Notes: a model not told the origin generated them from the letters alone. A stretch of 64,000 bases of DNA from CAZBJJ01 sp964492245 (GCA_964492245.1 CAZBJJ010000003.1:1-64000); one strand, 5' to 3'. Positions 32,833 through 41,511 are shown, counted from the first letter of the stretch. Numbers and translations are program-made.

Positions 32833-33987
32833 TTGTTCGACGACGTCATTATAATGGCCGGTGGCTCGGGTACCCGCCTCTGGCCGGCCAGCTGGTCCGG
32901 GCAGGCAAAGCAATATTTGCCGGTAAATGGGGATGAGACCCTTATAGACCTGGCAATACAGCGTGCGCTGGCTATTATAAAAAACCAAAAAGATGGGCGG
33001 CTCATTATTGTTGCGGCGGCATCGCATATCGAGGACCTGCAGCGGACAATTTTTAACATTCCCCCAGAATCCCGAGGAAAGCTCATTCTTATTGCAGAAC
33101 CCCAGGCCCGCAATACGGCCCCAGCCCTTGCCCTGGCCACAGCATTTATACAAAGGACCCGGGGCAACAAAGCTACAGCCATTGTGCTGACAAGCGATCA
33201 TTTAATTTCGCCAATGGAAGAATTTTTGCAGAATGTGGCACAGGCATATCGCTTGGCAAAAGAGGGCTGGCTTAGTATTTTTGGCATTCCCCCCAGCTAT
33301 CCGGCCACGGGTTTTGGCTATATTGAATGCGGCAGCGAAATTCCAGAGCATCTACCTGCCCGAAAGGTTTTGGCATTTGTCGAAAAACCGGAACTTAAAC
33401 GGGCAAAGCTTTTTTTAAGCGAAAAGAACAGACAGAACTATTTTTGGAACTCGGGCATGTTTTGTTTTTCTATCGATACCATCCACCGGGCCTACGAAGC
33501 CCTGGCCGGGGACATCTTGGCCCATTTTATGGCCCTCCCCAGGCCGGAGACAAAAAAAAATGCAGATGGCTATGTATATATTCAGAACTGGCCTGGCCTT
33601 GCCGATGCCTTTAAGGCTGTTCGCCCCATCTCCTTCGACCATGCCATTGCCGAGCACTTCGAGAAAAAAGCGGTTGTGCCGGTCAGTTTTACCTGGACGG
33701 ATATTGGCAGTTGGGACGACTGGGCGGCCCTGCATACACAGACGGCTGCGGAGAGGGCAAACCTCTTTGTGCACGATAATTCGGGAACAGCCTACAATTC
33801 AGCAAACTGCTTTGTCGACAGCGACATCCCGGTGGCCCTGTGCGAGGTAGAGGATCTCATTGTGGTTATTCGCAGCGACACCCCCAACGGCCGCCCGCGC
33901 GCCCTCGTTTGCCGCAAGGGCAAGAGCCAGAGTGTAAAAGACTTAGTCGAAAAACTGCGGGCAGAGGGCAGAGAGGATCTACTATAA
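32833..33987 (+). CDS. manC: Mannose-1-phosphate guanylyltransferase
   Basis: A 384-aa nucleotidyltransferase making GDP-mannose. The N-terminal IIMAGGSGTRLWPAS pyrophosphorylase motif and FVEKPELKRAK are diagnostic. The start must be TTG at 32833, because the next ATG falls inside the active-site motif; an AAGGA lies about 13 nt upstream. It would supply mannose for envelope glycans, and pairs functionally with the phosphohexomutase at 44095-46068. There is no C-terminal isomerase domain. Confidence 0.93.
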   Translation: MFDDVIIMAGGSGTRLWPASWSGQAKQYLPVNGDETLIDLAIQRALAIIKNQKDGRLIIVAAASHIEDLQRTIFNIPPESRGKLILIAEPQARNTAPALALATAFIQRTRGNKATAIVLTSDHLISPMEEFLQNVAQAYRLAKEGWLSIFGIPPSYPATGFGYIECGSEIPEHLPARKVLAFVEKPELKRAKLFLSEKNRQNYFWNSGMFCFSIDTIHRAYEALAGDILAHFMALPRPETKKNADGYVYIQNWPGLADAFKAVRPISFDHAIAEHFEKKAVVPVSFTWTDIGSWDDWAALHTQTAAERANLFVHDNSGTAYNSANCFVDSDIPVALCEVEDLIVVIRSDTPNGRPRALVCRKGKSQSVKDLVEKLRAEGREDLL

Positions 33988-33988
33988 T

Positions 33989-34240
33989 ATGAAGAGTTCA
34001 CCAGATTGGTTTGATAAAAAATATAACGAGGTCTTCGAAACCGAAACCATCGGCCTTGAGCGCCGGCGGCAAAGGGACCCCAATTTTGATATCGCCGAGG
34101 CAGAGGCCCAATTGCAGCACCTGTACGCCCTAGACGGTATGGACAGTGGCGGCAGGGGCACGCTACAGGACAGCGTAATGGCCGCCACCTTAGCGGCCTG
34201 GGAGGCCTTTATTGCCCATTGGAAGGCAGAAAAAAAATAA
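33989..34240 (+). CDS. Small protein of unknown function
   Basis: An 83-aa soluble, charged, helical protein (MKSSPDWFDKKYNEVFETE...). It starts 1 nt after the manC stop, suggesting cotranscription. I do not recognise a family. Confidence 0.55.
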   Translation: MKSSPDWFDKKYNEVFETETIGLERRRQRDPNFDIAEAEAQLQHLYALDGMDSGGRGTLQDSVMAATLAAWEAFIAHWKAEKK

Positions 34241-34289
34241 GGGGACACGGAAAAAATGGTTTTTTGGGATTCCCAAAGGAGTTTAATGC

Positions 34290-35453
34290 ATGAAAGTTAT
34301 TAAAATAAGCCTTTTTTATGCTTTTTTTGCCCTTTTTTGGCCCCTTACCACCCCTGCACGGCCCTTGGAATCGCCAAGTTACGGTTTTTCAATAGATTTG
34401 CCAGAGGGCTACGAATTTGTAGACGGCAATGGCAGGGAAAATTTTTCCTTTAAGGACAGCCTAAGTCCCAGCGTCTTTGACCTCTTTGTGTACAAAAACA
34501 GTCGCTACCTCGACGGCGCAAGCTGTATGCAGGATATCATGCTAAAACTGGGAGCAAAGGGCGATACCGATAGCTTTTACGCCTACGACCGGGACTGTAT
34601 TATTGCAAATTTTACCTATTCGTTGCAGGGCAGCGAGCACAGGGCCTGGGCACTTGTCCTACCGCTTATACAAAATGGCCTCAATGGCGATAGTTTTTTG
34701 CTGGCAATTTCCAGTGCGCCCCTGCATGGCGAAAACTACGATATCCTGCATTTTTCGGCCCTGGATTCAATAGCCATTGGTCCAGCAGAAAAACTGCAAC
34801 CAGGCCCAATAAGCTGCTACGCCTGGCCGGAGAATGAGGCCGAAACCCAGCCGGTCTTTGCCCTGTCCATCGAGGCCCAGATTGGGCAGCAGGATGCACA
34901 GGCAAATCAGATGGTCGTCGACCGAGAGGCAGAGCTTTTACGCCGCTATGGCGAAAGCCCTCTATGGCAGGAGGCCTGGCAACGCTTTTACCGACGCATA
35001 TACTGCGATGCCTTTAGCCGGTTAAAACATGTGGCCTTTCAAGTGGAACGATATTTTTCTCCAAAAAAAGTAGATTCCACCCAGGCTCCCCATTTTAACC
35101 TCCTTGCTCGGGGCCTTTCCTGGGTACAGGGCTTTACCTACGAGCGCGACTTACAGGGCAGCGACTTTGTCAATTTGGTTTCTGCGGCCCTAGAGGGGCG
35201 TGGCGACTGCGATTCGCGGGCAATGCTTCTGGCCATAATTTTAGAACAGGCCGGCGTTCCCGCCCGCATTATGGTCTCGCCCAAACACAGCCACGCCATG
35301 CTTTTGGCCGATGTTAAGGGTAAGGGGGGCCGCTTTCCCTTTATGGGCACAGACTGGCTGGTGGGCGAAACCACCGCAAAGGTGGCCCCAGGCCAGATTG
35401 CACAGTCTCAGGCGGCTTGGGAAGATTGGATTGGAATAGATTTTATGCCCTAG
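34290..35453 (+). CDS. Exported transglutaminase-like protein
   Basis: A 387-aa protein with a signal peptide (residues 1-23) and a C-terminal transglutaminase-like domain: Cys307 in GRGDCDSRAML, His335 in KHSHAML and Asp355 in GTDWLVGE, a plausible Cys-His-Asp triad. Such domains in bacteria usually act as proteases or remodel peptides rather than cross-link. A strong AAAGGAG precedes the ATG behind a small hairpin (34263-34277). The TAG stop overlaps the convergent regulator gene by 4 nt. Confidence 0.75.
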   Translation: MKVIKISLFYAFFALFWPLTTPARPLESPSYGFSIDLPEGYEFVDGNGRENFSFKDSLSPSVFDLFVYKNSRYLDGASCMQDIMLKLGAKGDTDSFYAYDRDCIIANFTYSLQGSEHRAWALVLPLIQNGLNGDSFLLAISSAPLHGENYDILHFSALDSIAIGPAEKLQPGPISCYAWPENEAETQPVFALSIEAQIGQQDAQANQMVVDREAELLRRYGESPLWQEAWQRFYRRIYCDAFSRLKHVAFQVERYFSPKKVDSTQAPHFNLLARGLSWVQGFTYERDLQGSDFVNLVSAALEGRGDCDSRAMLLAIILEQAGVPARIMVSPKHSHAMLLADVKGKGGRFPFMGTDWLVGETTAKVAPGQIAQSQAAWEDWIGIDFMP

Positions 35454-36109
35454 GCCGATGGCCCACAGAGCAGGTCCCAGGCCTCTTGGGAGCTTTTAGC
35501 TGCACAGAGCCCATTTCGCAAACTATCGTTTTTTAAGCGCGTAGAAAAAAAGGAGAGCGCCTGTAGATAATAGGCGTGCTGATTATAGGCTGCAGCAATC
35601 ATAAACAAAAGGCGCACCGGCTGGTCGTCTAGGGTTTGGAAATCCACAATATCGCGACGGCTAATTCCCACCGACACAATTAAATCGGTAACCGAAGACA
35701 GGCGAACATGGGGAATGGCAATACCGCGCCCAATGGCGGTGCTCATAAGTTCTTCCCGCTTTAAAATTTCCTTGCTCAGCTCTTGGCGATTTTTTACCTG
35801 GGGCGCAAGGGAAAGATTTTCGGCGAGTGCCATAAGGGCATCGCGGCGGTTTTCGTAATCTAAAAAAATAATCCGGTCCTTGCTCAATATGTTTTCGATG
35901 CGGATAGAGGAATACTGAGGATTCATGCGCCCAATGGAGAGCCGGTCGTTTACCCATCGCTCAATTTCGACCTTTTTAAAGCGCCAGACGGTACCAATTT
36001 TCCCCGAAGGAATTTCGCCCTTCTGGGCCCAATCGTACACGGTGCGCTCGGAAACGCGTAAATATTTTGCGACTTCTTCTATTGTCAGTATTTCGTCTTC
36101 CAGTTCCAT
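35450..36109 (-). CDS. HTH (excisionase-like) - PTS EIIA fusion regulator
   Basis: A 219-aa protein. Residues 1-58 are a MerR/excisionase-type helix-turn-helix (LTIEEVAKYLRVSERTVYDWAQKG). Residues about 70-215 are an EIIA domain of the fructose/nitrogen (PtsN) class with a phosphorylatable His in AIPHVR. The layout suggests a DNA-binding protein controlled by PTS phosphorylation state. No EIIB or EIIC is nearby. Its promoter is close to consensus and overlaps an inverted repeat, so autoregulation is possible. CGGAG precedes the ATG. Confidence 0.82.
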   Translation of the reverse strand: MELEDEILTIEEVAKYLRVSERTVYDWAQKGEIPSGKIGTVWRFKKVEIERWVNDRLSIGRMNPQYSSIRIENILSKDRIIFLDYENRRDALMALAENLSLAPQVKNRQELSKEILKREELMSTAIGRGIAIPHVRLSSVTDLIVSVGISRRDIVDFQTLDDQPVRLLFMIAAAYNQHAYYLQALSFFSTRLKNDSLRNGLCAAKSSQEAWDLLCGPSA

Positions 36110-36159
36110 TGATTACTCCGGATGTAAGTTAATGCAAGTGAATTCCAATCACCTCCATT

Positions 36160-36188
36160 ATAATGCAAGCAAGCGCATTATATGTCAA
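36160..36188 (-). promoter_or_regulatory. Promoter of the HTH-EIIA gene with inverted repeat
   Basis: On the minus strand, TTGACA (36183-36188), a 17-nt spacer and CATTAT (36160-36165). An inverted repeat ATAATGC-N8-GCATTAT (36160-36181) spans the spacer and -10. Confidence 0.7.
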
Positions 36189-36219
36189 GAGAAAGCATTA
36201 AAAGAAGCCCAAATTGACC

Positions 36220-36240
36220 CACAATTACTCGGTAATTGTG
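36220..36240. promoter_or_regulatory. 9-bp inverted repeat between cdd and the HTH-EIIA promoter
   Basis: CACAATTAC-TCG-GTAATTGTG, a perfect 9-bp stem without a T-run. It could be an operator for the regulator gene or the 3' end of cdd mRNA. Confidence 0.45.
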
Positions 36241-36261
36241 CCAATATGAAATATAAATAGC

Positions 36262-36683
36262 TCAATCGAGGCCGGATAGCTCGTGCAGGGAATCGCAGGG
36301 CAGTAATGCTCCAATATTCTGCTGCTGGAGGGCCCCTTCCTGCGAGCCAAAAATTACCGGAGCATCGGAGGCGAGAAACTCCGACAAGACCTGCCGGCAG
36401 GCACCGCAGGGCCCCACCGGATAATCTGCGCAGGGAGTGGCAATGGCAATTGCTTCAAAATCGCGATAGCCCGCAGATATGGCACTCACTACCGCACTGC
36501 GTTCGGCGCAAATAGTCAGACCGTAGGAGCGATTTTCCACATTTGTCCCCATAAAGACCCTGCCATCAGATCGNNNNNNNNNNCTGCCGCAAGCAGGGCC
36601 GCCCCAACAGAAAACTTAGAGTATGGCGAATAGCTGGCACTGGCAGCCTCCTGTGCCCTCTTCCAAAGCAGCTTTAAATCCAT
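36262..36683 (-). CDS. cdd: Cytidine deaminase, interrupted by an assembly gap
   Basis: The N-terminal part (SYSPYSKFSVGAALLAA) precedes ten N, and the C-terminal part (DGRVFMGTNVENRSYGLTICAERSAV; CGACRQVL) follows in another frame. Zinc ligands Cys (TICAERS) and CGAC are present. Frames join only if the real gap is 2 nt modulo 3, so ten N is a placeholder and the gene is probably intact. It deaminates cytidine and deoxycytidine. TGGAGGAAAC precedes the ATG. Confidence 0.88.
36574..36583. other. Assembly gap (10 N)
   Basis: A run of N inside cdd. Its length is inconsistent with the reading frame of the gene on both sides. Confidence 0.99.
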
Positions 36684-36740
36684 GTTTCCTCCAGAATATT
36701 GATAATTGACAACAGCAATCTTACTATATACCATGGATTT

Positions 36741-37814
36741 ATGGCAGAAAAAAAATTGCGCTATATTATTCCCATTACTATAGCCATTCTTATTTTATAT
36801 ATCTTTCTTTTTCCCCAACATCTTCTTGTAGAACCAAAACTTTCGCCTAAATGGCTGAGCAAGCTGGATACAAAAGAACTTTTAGCCCCTCAAATTGATG
36901 ATCCTCGGGCAATTCCCTTCGAAAGCCAGCATCATTTTGGCTATATTGCCCCCACAGGCAGCCTGTACCAGAGCCTGCAGAAAGGCGAAAACTCTAGTAT
37001 ATCTGAGGATGCCTGGGCCAGCTATGCCAACAAGGGCGACAAGCTCGAACTGAACTATGTCAAAACCGGAAAAACAGTGCAGACAGAAGTTCCAGGCTAT
37101 CCTTGGTTCTCCGGTGGAAGGACCTGGATAATTGGGCCAGAACAAAATGCAATTAGCCTAATAGATAAAAATGGTCTTAGCCTTTGGACCCGCCATTTTA
37201 ATTCGCCAATAACCTGCTTAGAAGGCAGGGGCGAGGTGCTTGCAATTGGCCTTCTGGAGGGCCGACTTATCATTTTAAATAATGAGAATAAACTCCTGTT
37301 CGATTTTCTCCCCGGTGCCTCCCGCATTCAAGTTATCTATGGCCTGGCCCTGTCCGAGGATGCCCGCTTTATTGCCCTTACCTGTGGCCTGGACCGCCAG
37401 CGGGTCCTGCTTTTAGAGCGAACCCCCCAGGCCTGGAAGGCCATTTGGCATCAATTTACCGACAGCGATTTTCGCCGGCCCACCTTTATGAAATTTATTC
37501 ACAGCGACAGGCTCCTTATGTACGAGGATGTTGCAGGGGTCAATATAATTGATACCAAATACCGCAAAATACGGCATATCGAAAGCAAGGGCCGCCCATT
37601 GGCAGCAAGCGATGAGCAAGGCGATGGGACCATTTTTATCCTTTCGGCCACCGACAATGGCGAGCGCATTTTAACCGGCATTAAAAACAGTAGCTTTGTT
37701 TTTTTTGAGGCGCAGTGGGACAGCTATACTAATTTTTTACACCGCCAGGGAGACCTGCTCCTTCTTTCGGGCGAAAACGCCCTTGCCGGAATTCTTTTGG
37801 AGGCTGCAAAATGA
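36741..37814 (+). CDS. Membrane-anchored beta-propeller-like protein
   Basis: A 357-aa protein with one N-terminal membrane segment (about residues 6-25) followed by WD40/PQQ-like repeating beta segments (for example SLIDKNGLSLWTRHFNSPITCLEG and GRLIILNNENKLLFDFLPGASRI, one blade each). Probably an envelope scaffold. ATG 36741 is chosen because the membrane segment follows directly. It overlaps the next gene by 4 nt and is divergent from cdd. Confidence 0.65.
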   Translation: MAEKKLRYIIPITIAILILYIFLFPQHLLVEPKLSPKWLSKLDTKELLAPQIDDPRAIPFESQHHFGYIAPTGSLYQSLQKGENSSISEDAWASYANKGDKLELNYVKTGKTVQTEVPGYPWFSGGRTWIIGPEQNAISLIDKNGLSLWTRHFNSPITCLEGRGEVLAIGLLEGRLIILNNENKLLFDFLPGASRIQVIYGLALSEDARFIALTCGLDRQRVLLLERTPQAWKAIWHQFTDSDFRRPTFMKFIHSDRLLMYEDVAGVNIIDTKYRKIRHIESKGRPLAASDEQGDGTIFILSATDNGERILTGIKNSSFVFFEAQWDSYTNFLHRQGDLLLLSGENALAGILLEAAK

Positions 37815-38689
37815 TTAAAACCCGCTTTTATTTTTTAATCAGTCTATTGATGCCTTTTATGAGCCTTGCCCAGGTCCATGCCCTGGATTGGCCAACAATA
37901 CAGTCTTCGCTTGCAAGTAATTTTGGCTCGAACGAAGATGGCCGGGCCCTCGTGGGCATAGGCTTTAGGGGGGATGAACCCATTCGCGCCAGCGACTTTG
38001 GCGAAATCATTTTTAATAGCGATACCCAGCAGTTAATTCACCGCTTTCCCCAGCCCCTCGGGGCCTGGACAGCCCTGGAACACGAGGATGGGATAATCAG
38101 CCTTTACTCGCGCTATGCGCCAAAGACAGAAAAACGCAGCGAAAAACGCCTTGAAAAGGCCTCGATTGTGGCAAATTCTGGCATTAGTGGCTGGAGTAAT
38201 TCCTCTGGCTTCTTTTATGCGGTAATCGATAGGTTGGCCGGCAGGTGGGTAAACCCTGCCCTCATCTCGCCCCTGCGCCCGGATAACACCCAGCCCATTA
38301 TTGAGCAGGTGCTTTTAATTGGCCGGGACAACGCAATCTTAAACCCCAAAACGGCAAGGACAATTCGCCAAGGCTACTATAGGGTGGTAATTGAAGCCAA
38401 GGACAACGAAGAAAAAAACCTCCCCCTGAGCCTTGGTCCCCAGGAAATTAGCTGCTTTGTAAATGGCATCGAGGAGCAGACCCTGCGCATGGATTATTTT
38501 TCCGCCAAGGATGGCGAATTTCTTATTCCTGGCAATCCAGTGCGCTCGGTAAATGAGGTGTTTTTACCGAAAAAACAGTATCAACTTGGCGAAATTCGCC
38601 TTAATCGGGGCCGCAGCAGCCTGCAGATACATGTCCGCGATATTGTGGGCAATGAGCGACAGGTTATCTATATTTTACGTGTCGAATAG
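37811..38689 (+). CDS. Exported protein with degenerate M23/LytM-like domain
   Basis: A 292-aa protein with a signal peptide (cut near QVHALDW). Residues about 50-105 follow the M23 peptidase beta-pattern (IRASDFGEIIFN..., LEHEDGIISLYSRY) but lack the HxxxD and HxH zinc ligands. The C-terminal half is beta-rich. It may be a non-enzymatic LytM-like regulator of wall hydrolysis; this is inference from a short resemblance. TTGGAGG precedes the ATG, and the gene overlaps the propeller gene by 4 nt. Confidence 0.55.
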   Translation: MIKTRFYFLISLLMPFMSLAQVHALDWPTIQSSLASNFGSNEDGRALVGIGFRGDEPIRASDFGEIIFNSDTQQLIHRFPQPLGAWTALEHEDGIISLYSRYAPKTEKRSEKRLEKASIVANSGISGWSNSSGFFYAVIDRLAGRWVNPALISPLRPDNTQPIIEQVLLIGRDNAILNPKTARTIRQGYYRVVIEAKDNEEKNLPLSLGPQEISCFVNGIEEQTLRMDYFSAKDGEFLIPGNPVRSVNEVFLPKKQYQLGEIRLNRGRSSLQIHVRDIVGNERQVIYILRVE

Positions 38690-38692
38690 GCA

Positions 38693-39544
38693 ATGCGAAA
38701 AACCTGGTCGACCCCTGCCCTTGAAGAGGCACGAAAAGCACTTCCCTGCCCAATTTGCACTAACAGCCTCTTTGTACCGGCCCTAAAATGCGAAGGTTTT
38801 TCATATGTCCGCTGCAAAACGTGTAATTTAGTTCAAATAAACCCCCAGCCCCTGCCCGAAGAGGTTTTTTTGCGCTATCAAAGCCAAGAATCGCAGGGCT
38901 ATTTGGCTTATGAGCTGGCAAACGAAGAGAATTTCTTAGGTTTGCAAAAAAAGGCACTTGCCGATATAGGTTTTAACAGCTTAAGCAAGGGCCTTACCCA
39001 GAGGCGGTTTTTGGACGTCGGTTGTGCCACGGGGGCGCTTTTAGCCAATCTTAAAAGCGATGGCTGGCAGGTTACCGGTATCGAGCTGGGCAAAGAGATG
39101 GCGGATTACGCACGGCAAAGGCGCGCCCTAAATGTTCTTAACTCGCGTTTAGAGGAGGCAGATTTTTTGCCCGCCAGCTTCGATGTGGTTCACGCCTCGC
39201 ATGTGATTGAGCATGTAAATGCACCTGCGGATTTCCTGAGGGCAGTACACCGAAGCTTGCACCCAGGTGGCTATTTTATAGTAATTACCCCCAATATTGG
39301 CGGGCTTCAGGCCCGTTTATTTGGTTCCGCTTGGCGTTCGGCAATATTTGATCATCTTTATCTTTTTTCTAAGCGCAGTTTGCGCAAACTTTTAGAAAAA
39401 AACGGCTTTAAAATATGCAAAATACGCAGCTGGGGTGGCATAGGCAGGGGGTTTGCCCCCTCCTGGGTTAAAAAACCGCTGGATAAGCTGGCCAAACTCT
39501 GGGGTTTTGGGGATGTAATGATTTTTTTGGCAAAAAAAACCTAG
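38693..39544 (+). CDS. Class I SAM-dependent methyltransferase with zinc-ribbon-like N-terminus
   Basis: A 283-aa protein. The N-terminal CPIC...CKTC four-cysteine motif (residues about 19-43) resembles a zinc ribbon. The methyltransferase core has FLDVGCATGALLANL (motif I) and a FDVVHASHVIEHV motif. This domain layout is common among sugar or lipid methyltransferases of envelope loci. The start is 3 nt after the preceding stop, without a clear ribosome-binding site. Confidence 0.8.
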   Translation: MRKTWSTPALEEARKALPCPICTNSLFVPALKCEGFSYVRCKTCNLVQINPQPLPEEVFLRYQSQESQGYLAYELANEENFLGLQKKALADIGFNSLSKGLTQRRFLDVGCATGALLANLKSDGWQVTGIELGKEMADYARQRRALNVLNSRLEEADFLPASFDVVHASHVIEHVNAPADFLRAVHRSLHPGGYFIVITPNIGGLQARLFGSAWRSAIFDHLYLFSKRSLRKLLEKNGFKICKIRSWGGIGRGFAPSWVKKPLDKLAKLWGFGDVMIFLAKKT

Positions 39545-39578
39545 TGTATCGAAGCTTTCACCTAGTTTATAGCCTTCC

Positions 39579-40862
39579 CTATTGCGCCTCGATAAATCTT
39601 ACCAGCTCTTCAATTAAAAGCGGCGATATCGGCTGCTCGGTATCGAGGTAGGCGTAATACAGAGAATTCTGGTCCCCCTCGCCCTCTTTTAGCACCTGGT
39701 TCATGCCCGGTACCGAGACCACGGAGGCCTGGGGCAGGATTTTAGATAGCGCTTCGATATCCTGTTGCCGGCTACCCTGTTCCTTGCTTCCACGGACAAG
39801 CAAAACGGGGGATTTAAGGCTTTTATATATTTCGCTGGGCACAAAGCCAAACCAGGAGCGCCAATAGGGAATTACCTCTGGAGTAAAGACATCCAGTAAA
39901 AATTCGGGCATGGGGTCCCCCGTTCCACCGCCAAGGATGTCGGCATAGACCCTCTCGTATTCGGCTATAGACTCTTCGCCATAGCCGGAAACCTCTTCGC
40001 GCAGAAGTTCCTGCACCGAGCGGCTCTGTGGCGAAAGGCAGATTAAAGAAAGACCCATCCCCTTTGCCGGCGGGCGTTGAATAGCCCAGGCCGCAAGCAA
40101 TGCCCCCTCGCCATGGCCAAGCACATATATTTTATTAAAGCGACAGTCTTTTTTTAATGTACTTATAATTGCCAGAAGATCCTCTGCATAATCTTCGAAA
40201 AGCAGGCTGCTTTCCTCTCCAACAAGCGGATAGCTAAGCCCCACTCCCCGCTTATCGTAGCGCGCAGTGGCATAGCCCTTTAATAGAAGGTCGTCGCTCA
40301 GAAGTTTATACGTATTGCCCTGGCCGCCGGAGCCCAAAACATTGCCATTGCGGTCTATAAGCCCGGAATCGGGGACAAAAATAACAAGGCTGGGTTTGGT
40401 AGCTTTTTCGGGAAAGTCTATCTGTCCCCGCAGGGGGCCGTCGGCAGTGGGCACCTCGAAGGGGTGTTCAATTTTTTCGGCTGCAAGGCGTTTGAAAACG
40501 AATTCGCCCTCGAAGTCGTCCAAGCTAAAGGGTCCCCGCAACTCATCCCCCTGTAGGCTGAGTTTCACGGTCTGTTGAACGCCACTCATAAAAAGCTCAA
40601 AGGAAATGCTGGAGTTCATCAATTCAATGTTACCCAGCGGATAGGACCATAGCCCCTGTTCGGGTATATCTAAAAGGGCTCCGTTTTCGAAAATTTCTAA
40701 ATTAGCGAGAAGGACTTCATCGGCAATACTTCCGGTACCAGTCCAATGCCCCGCAAGGGCTGCGACGTATTTTGTCGGTCTTGCCTTTGGCGGGTTGGAA
40801 GCACAGGAAAATATAAATATTGCGCTGAATAACAGGGCTAAGGGACGAATAAGGTGTTTCAT
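39579..40862 (-). CDS. Lipoprotein alpha/beta-hydrolase-fold protein lacking the catalytic triad
   Basis: A 427-aa protein with a lipobox ending FIFSC (Cys20). Residues 30-130 form a beta domain; 135-427 match the S9-like hydrolase fold (FVPDSGLIDRNGN, YATARYDKRGVGLS). The nucleophile elbow is GHGEG (249-253) with Gly251 where Ser is expected. Glu361 occupies the usual Asp site and PGMNQVLK has Gln389 where His is normal. It is probably a pseudoenzyme. TAGACT ends 6 nt before the ATG, so it may be leaderless. Confidence 0.8.
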   Translation of the reverse strand: MKHLIRPLALLFSAIFIFSCASNPPKARPTKYVAALAGHWTGTGSIADEVLLANLEIFENGALLDIPEQGLWSYPLGNIELMNSSISFELFMSGVQQTVKLSLQGDELRGPFSLDDFEGEFVFKRLAAEKIEHPFEVPTADGPLRGQIDFPEKATKPSLVIFVPDSGLIDRNGNVLGSGGQGNTYKLLSDDLLLKGYATARYDKRGVGLSYPLVGEESSLLFEDYAEDLLAIISTLKKDCRFNKIYVLGHGEGALLAAWAIQRPPAKGMGLSLICLSPQSRSVQELLREEVSGYGEESIAEYERVYADILGGGTGDPMPEFLLDVFTPEVIPYWRSWFGFVPSEIYKSLKSPVLLVRGSKEQGSRQQDIEALSKILPQASVVSVPGMNQVLKEGEGDQNSLYYAYLDTEQPISPLLIEELVRFIEAQ

Positions 40863-40868
40863 GGCATC

Positions 40869-40897
40869 AGTCTAACAGGGAAATGCCCAATTGTCTT
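40869..40897 (-). promoter_or_regulatory. Promoter of the hydrolase-like lipoprotein gene, apparently leaderless
   Basis: On the minus strand, AAGACA (40892-40897), a 17-nt spacer and TAGACT (40869-40874), then 6 nt to the ATG. Confidence 0.55.
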
Positions 40898-40905
40898 TAC
40901 AAAAA

Positions 40906-41502
40906 TTAATTTTCGCCATAAAGATGGTCAAACTGATGAAGCAGCTCCAAGGCCTGGCCCTGGCAGCCACCACAGACGGTGCCTATTTTGGTTTTTTCCT
41001 GTAAGCTCTCCCAGTTTCGCGCGCCCTGCTTATAGGCCTGCTCGATATCCTTGTCGGTAATGCCCAGGCAGGTGCAAATGACGGTGGTATTTTCTTTAAA
41101 AAGCCCCGATCGCCCTGTTTTTTCTAAATAATCATCGATTGCCGCTCGCAGCGCCTTGTCGCCCAGGACAGAGCAATGTATTTTGTTCGATGGCAGGCCC
41201 CCAAGGCGTTCGGTTATCATTTCGGGGGTAATATAATAGGCGTCCTCTATGGACATGCCCTTTACGACCTCCGAAAGCATGCTTGTCGAGGCAATGGCGC
41301 TGGCACAGCCATAGGTCTTCCAGCGAATATCGGCAATGATATCATCTTCGATTTTTAATAAAAACAGCATTTGATCGCCACATTTTATATTGCCAACAAG
41401 GCCCTTGGCATTGTGCTCGAAGCTATCGGCATCCTCCATAAGGACATTGCGCGGATTCATAAAATGATCTTTTACCACATCTGAATAGAGCCACTCGGTC
41501 AT
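40906..41502 (-). CDS. IscU-type Fe-S scaffold with C-terminal BFD domain
   Basis: A 198-aa protein. Residues 1-130 are an IscU scaffold with Cys41, Cys66 and Cys110. Residues 140-195 are a BFD-like [2Fe-2S] domain with Cys143, Cys145, Cys177 and Cys180. This NifU-like architecture without the Nfu domain occurs in several anaerobes. AAGGAGA precedes the ATG; the stop of iscS is 9 nt upstream. It accepts sulfur from the cysteine desulfurase encoded next door. Confidence 0.92.
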   Translation of the reverse strand: MTEWLYSDVVKDHFMNPRNVLMEDADSFEHNAKGLVGNIKCGDQMLFLLKIEDDIIADIRWKTYGCASAIASTSMLSEVVKGMSIEDAYYITPEMITERLGGLPSNKIHCSVLGDKALRAAIDDYLEKTGRSGLFKENTTVICTCLGITDKDIEQAYKQGARNWESLQEKTKIGTVCGGCQGQALELLHQFDHLYGEN

Positions 41503-41511
41503 AAAATCTCC

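Noticed and set aside
36699..36740. TTG start for the propeller-like protein, or an ATG at 36733
   Set aside because: The TTG adds polar residues before the membrane segment without a ribosome-binding site, and the 36733 ATG is out of frame.
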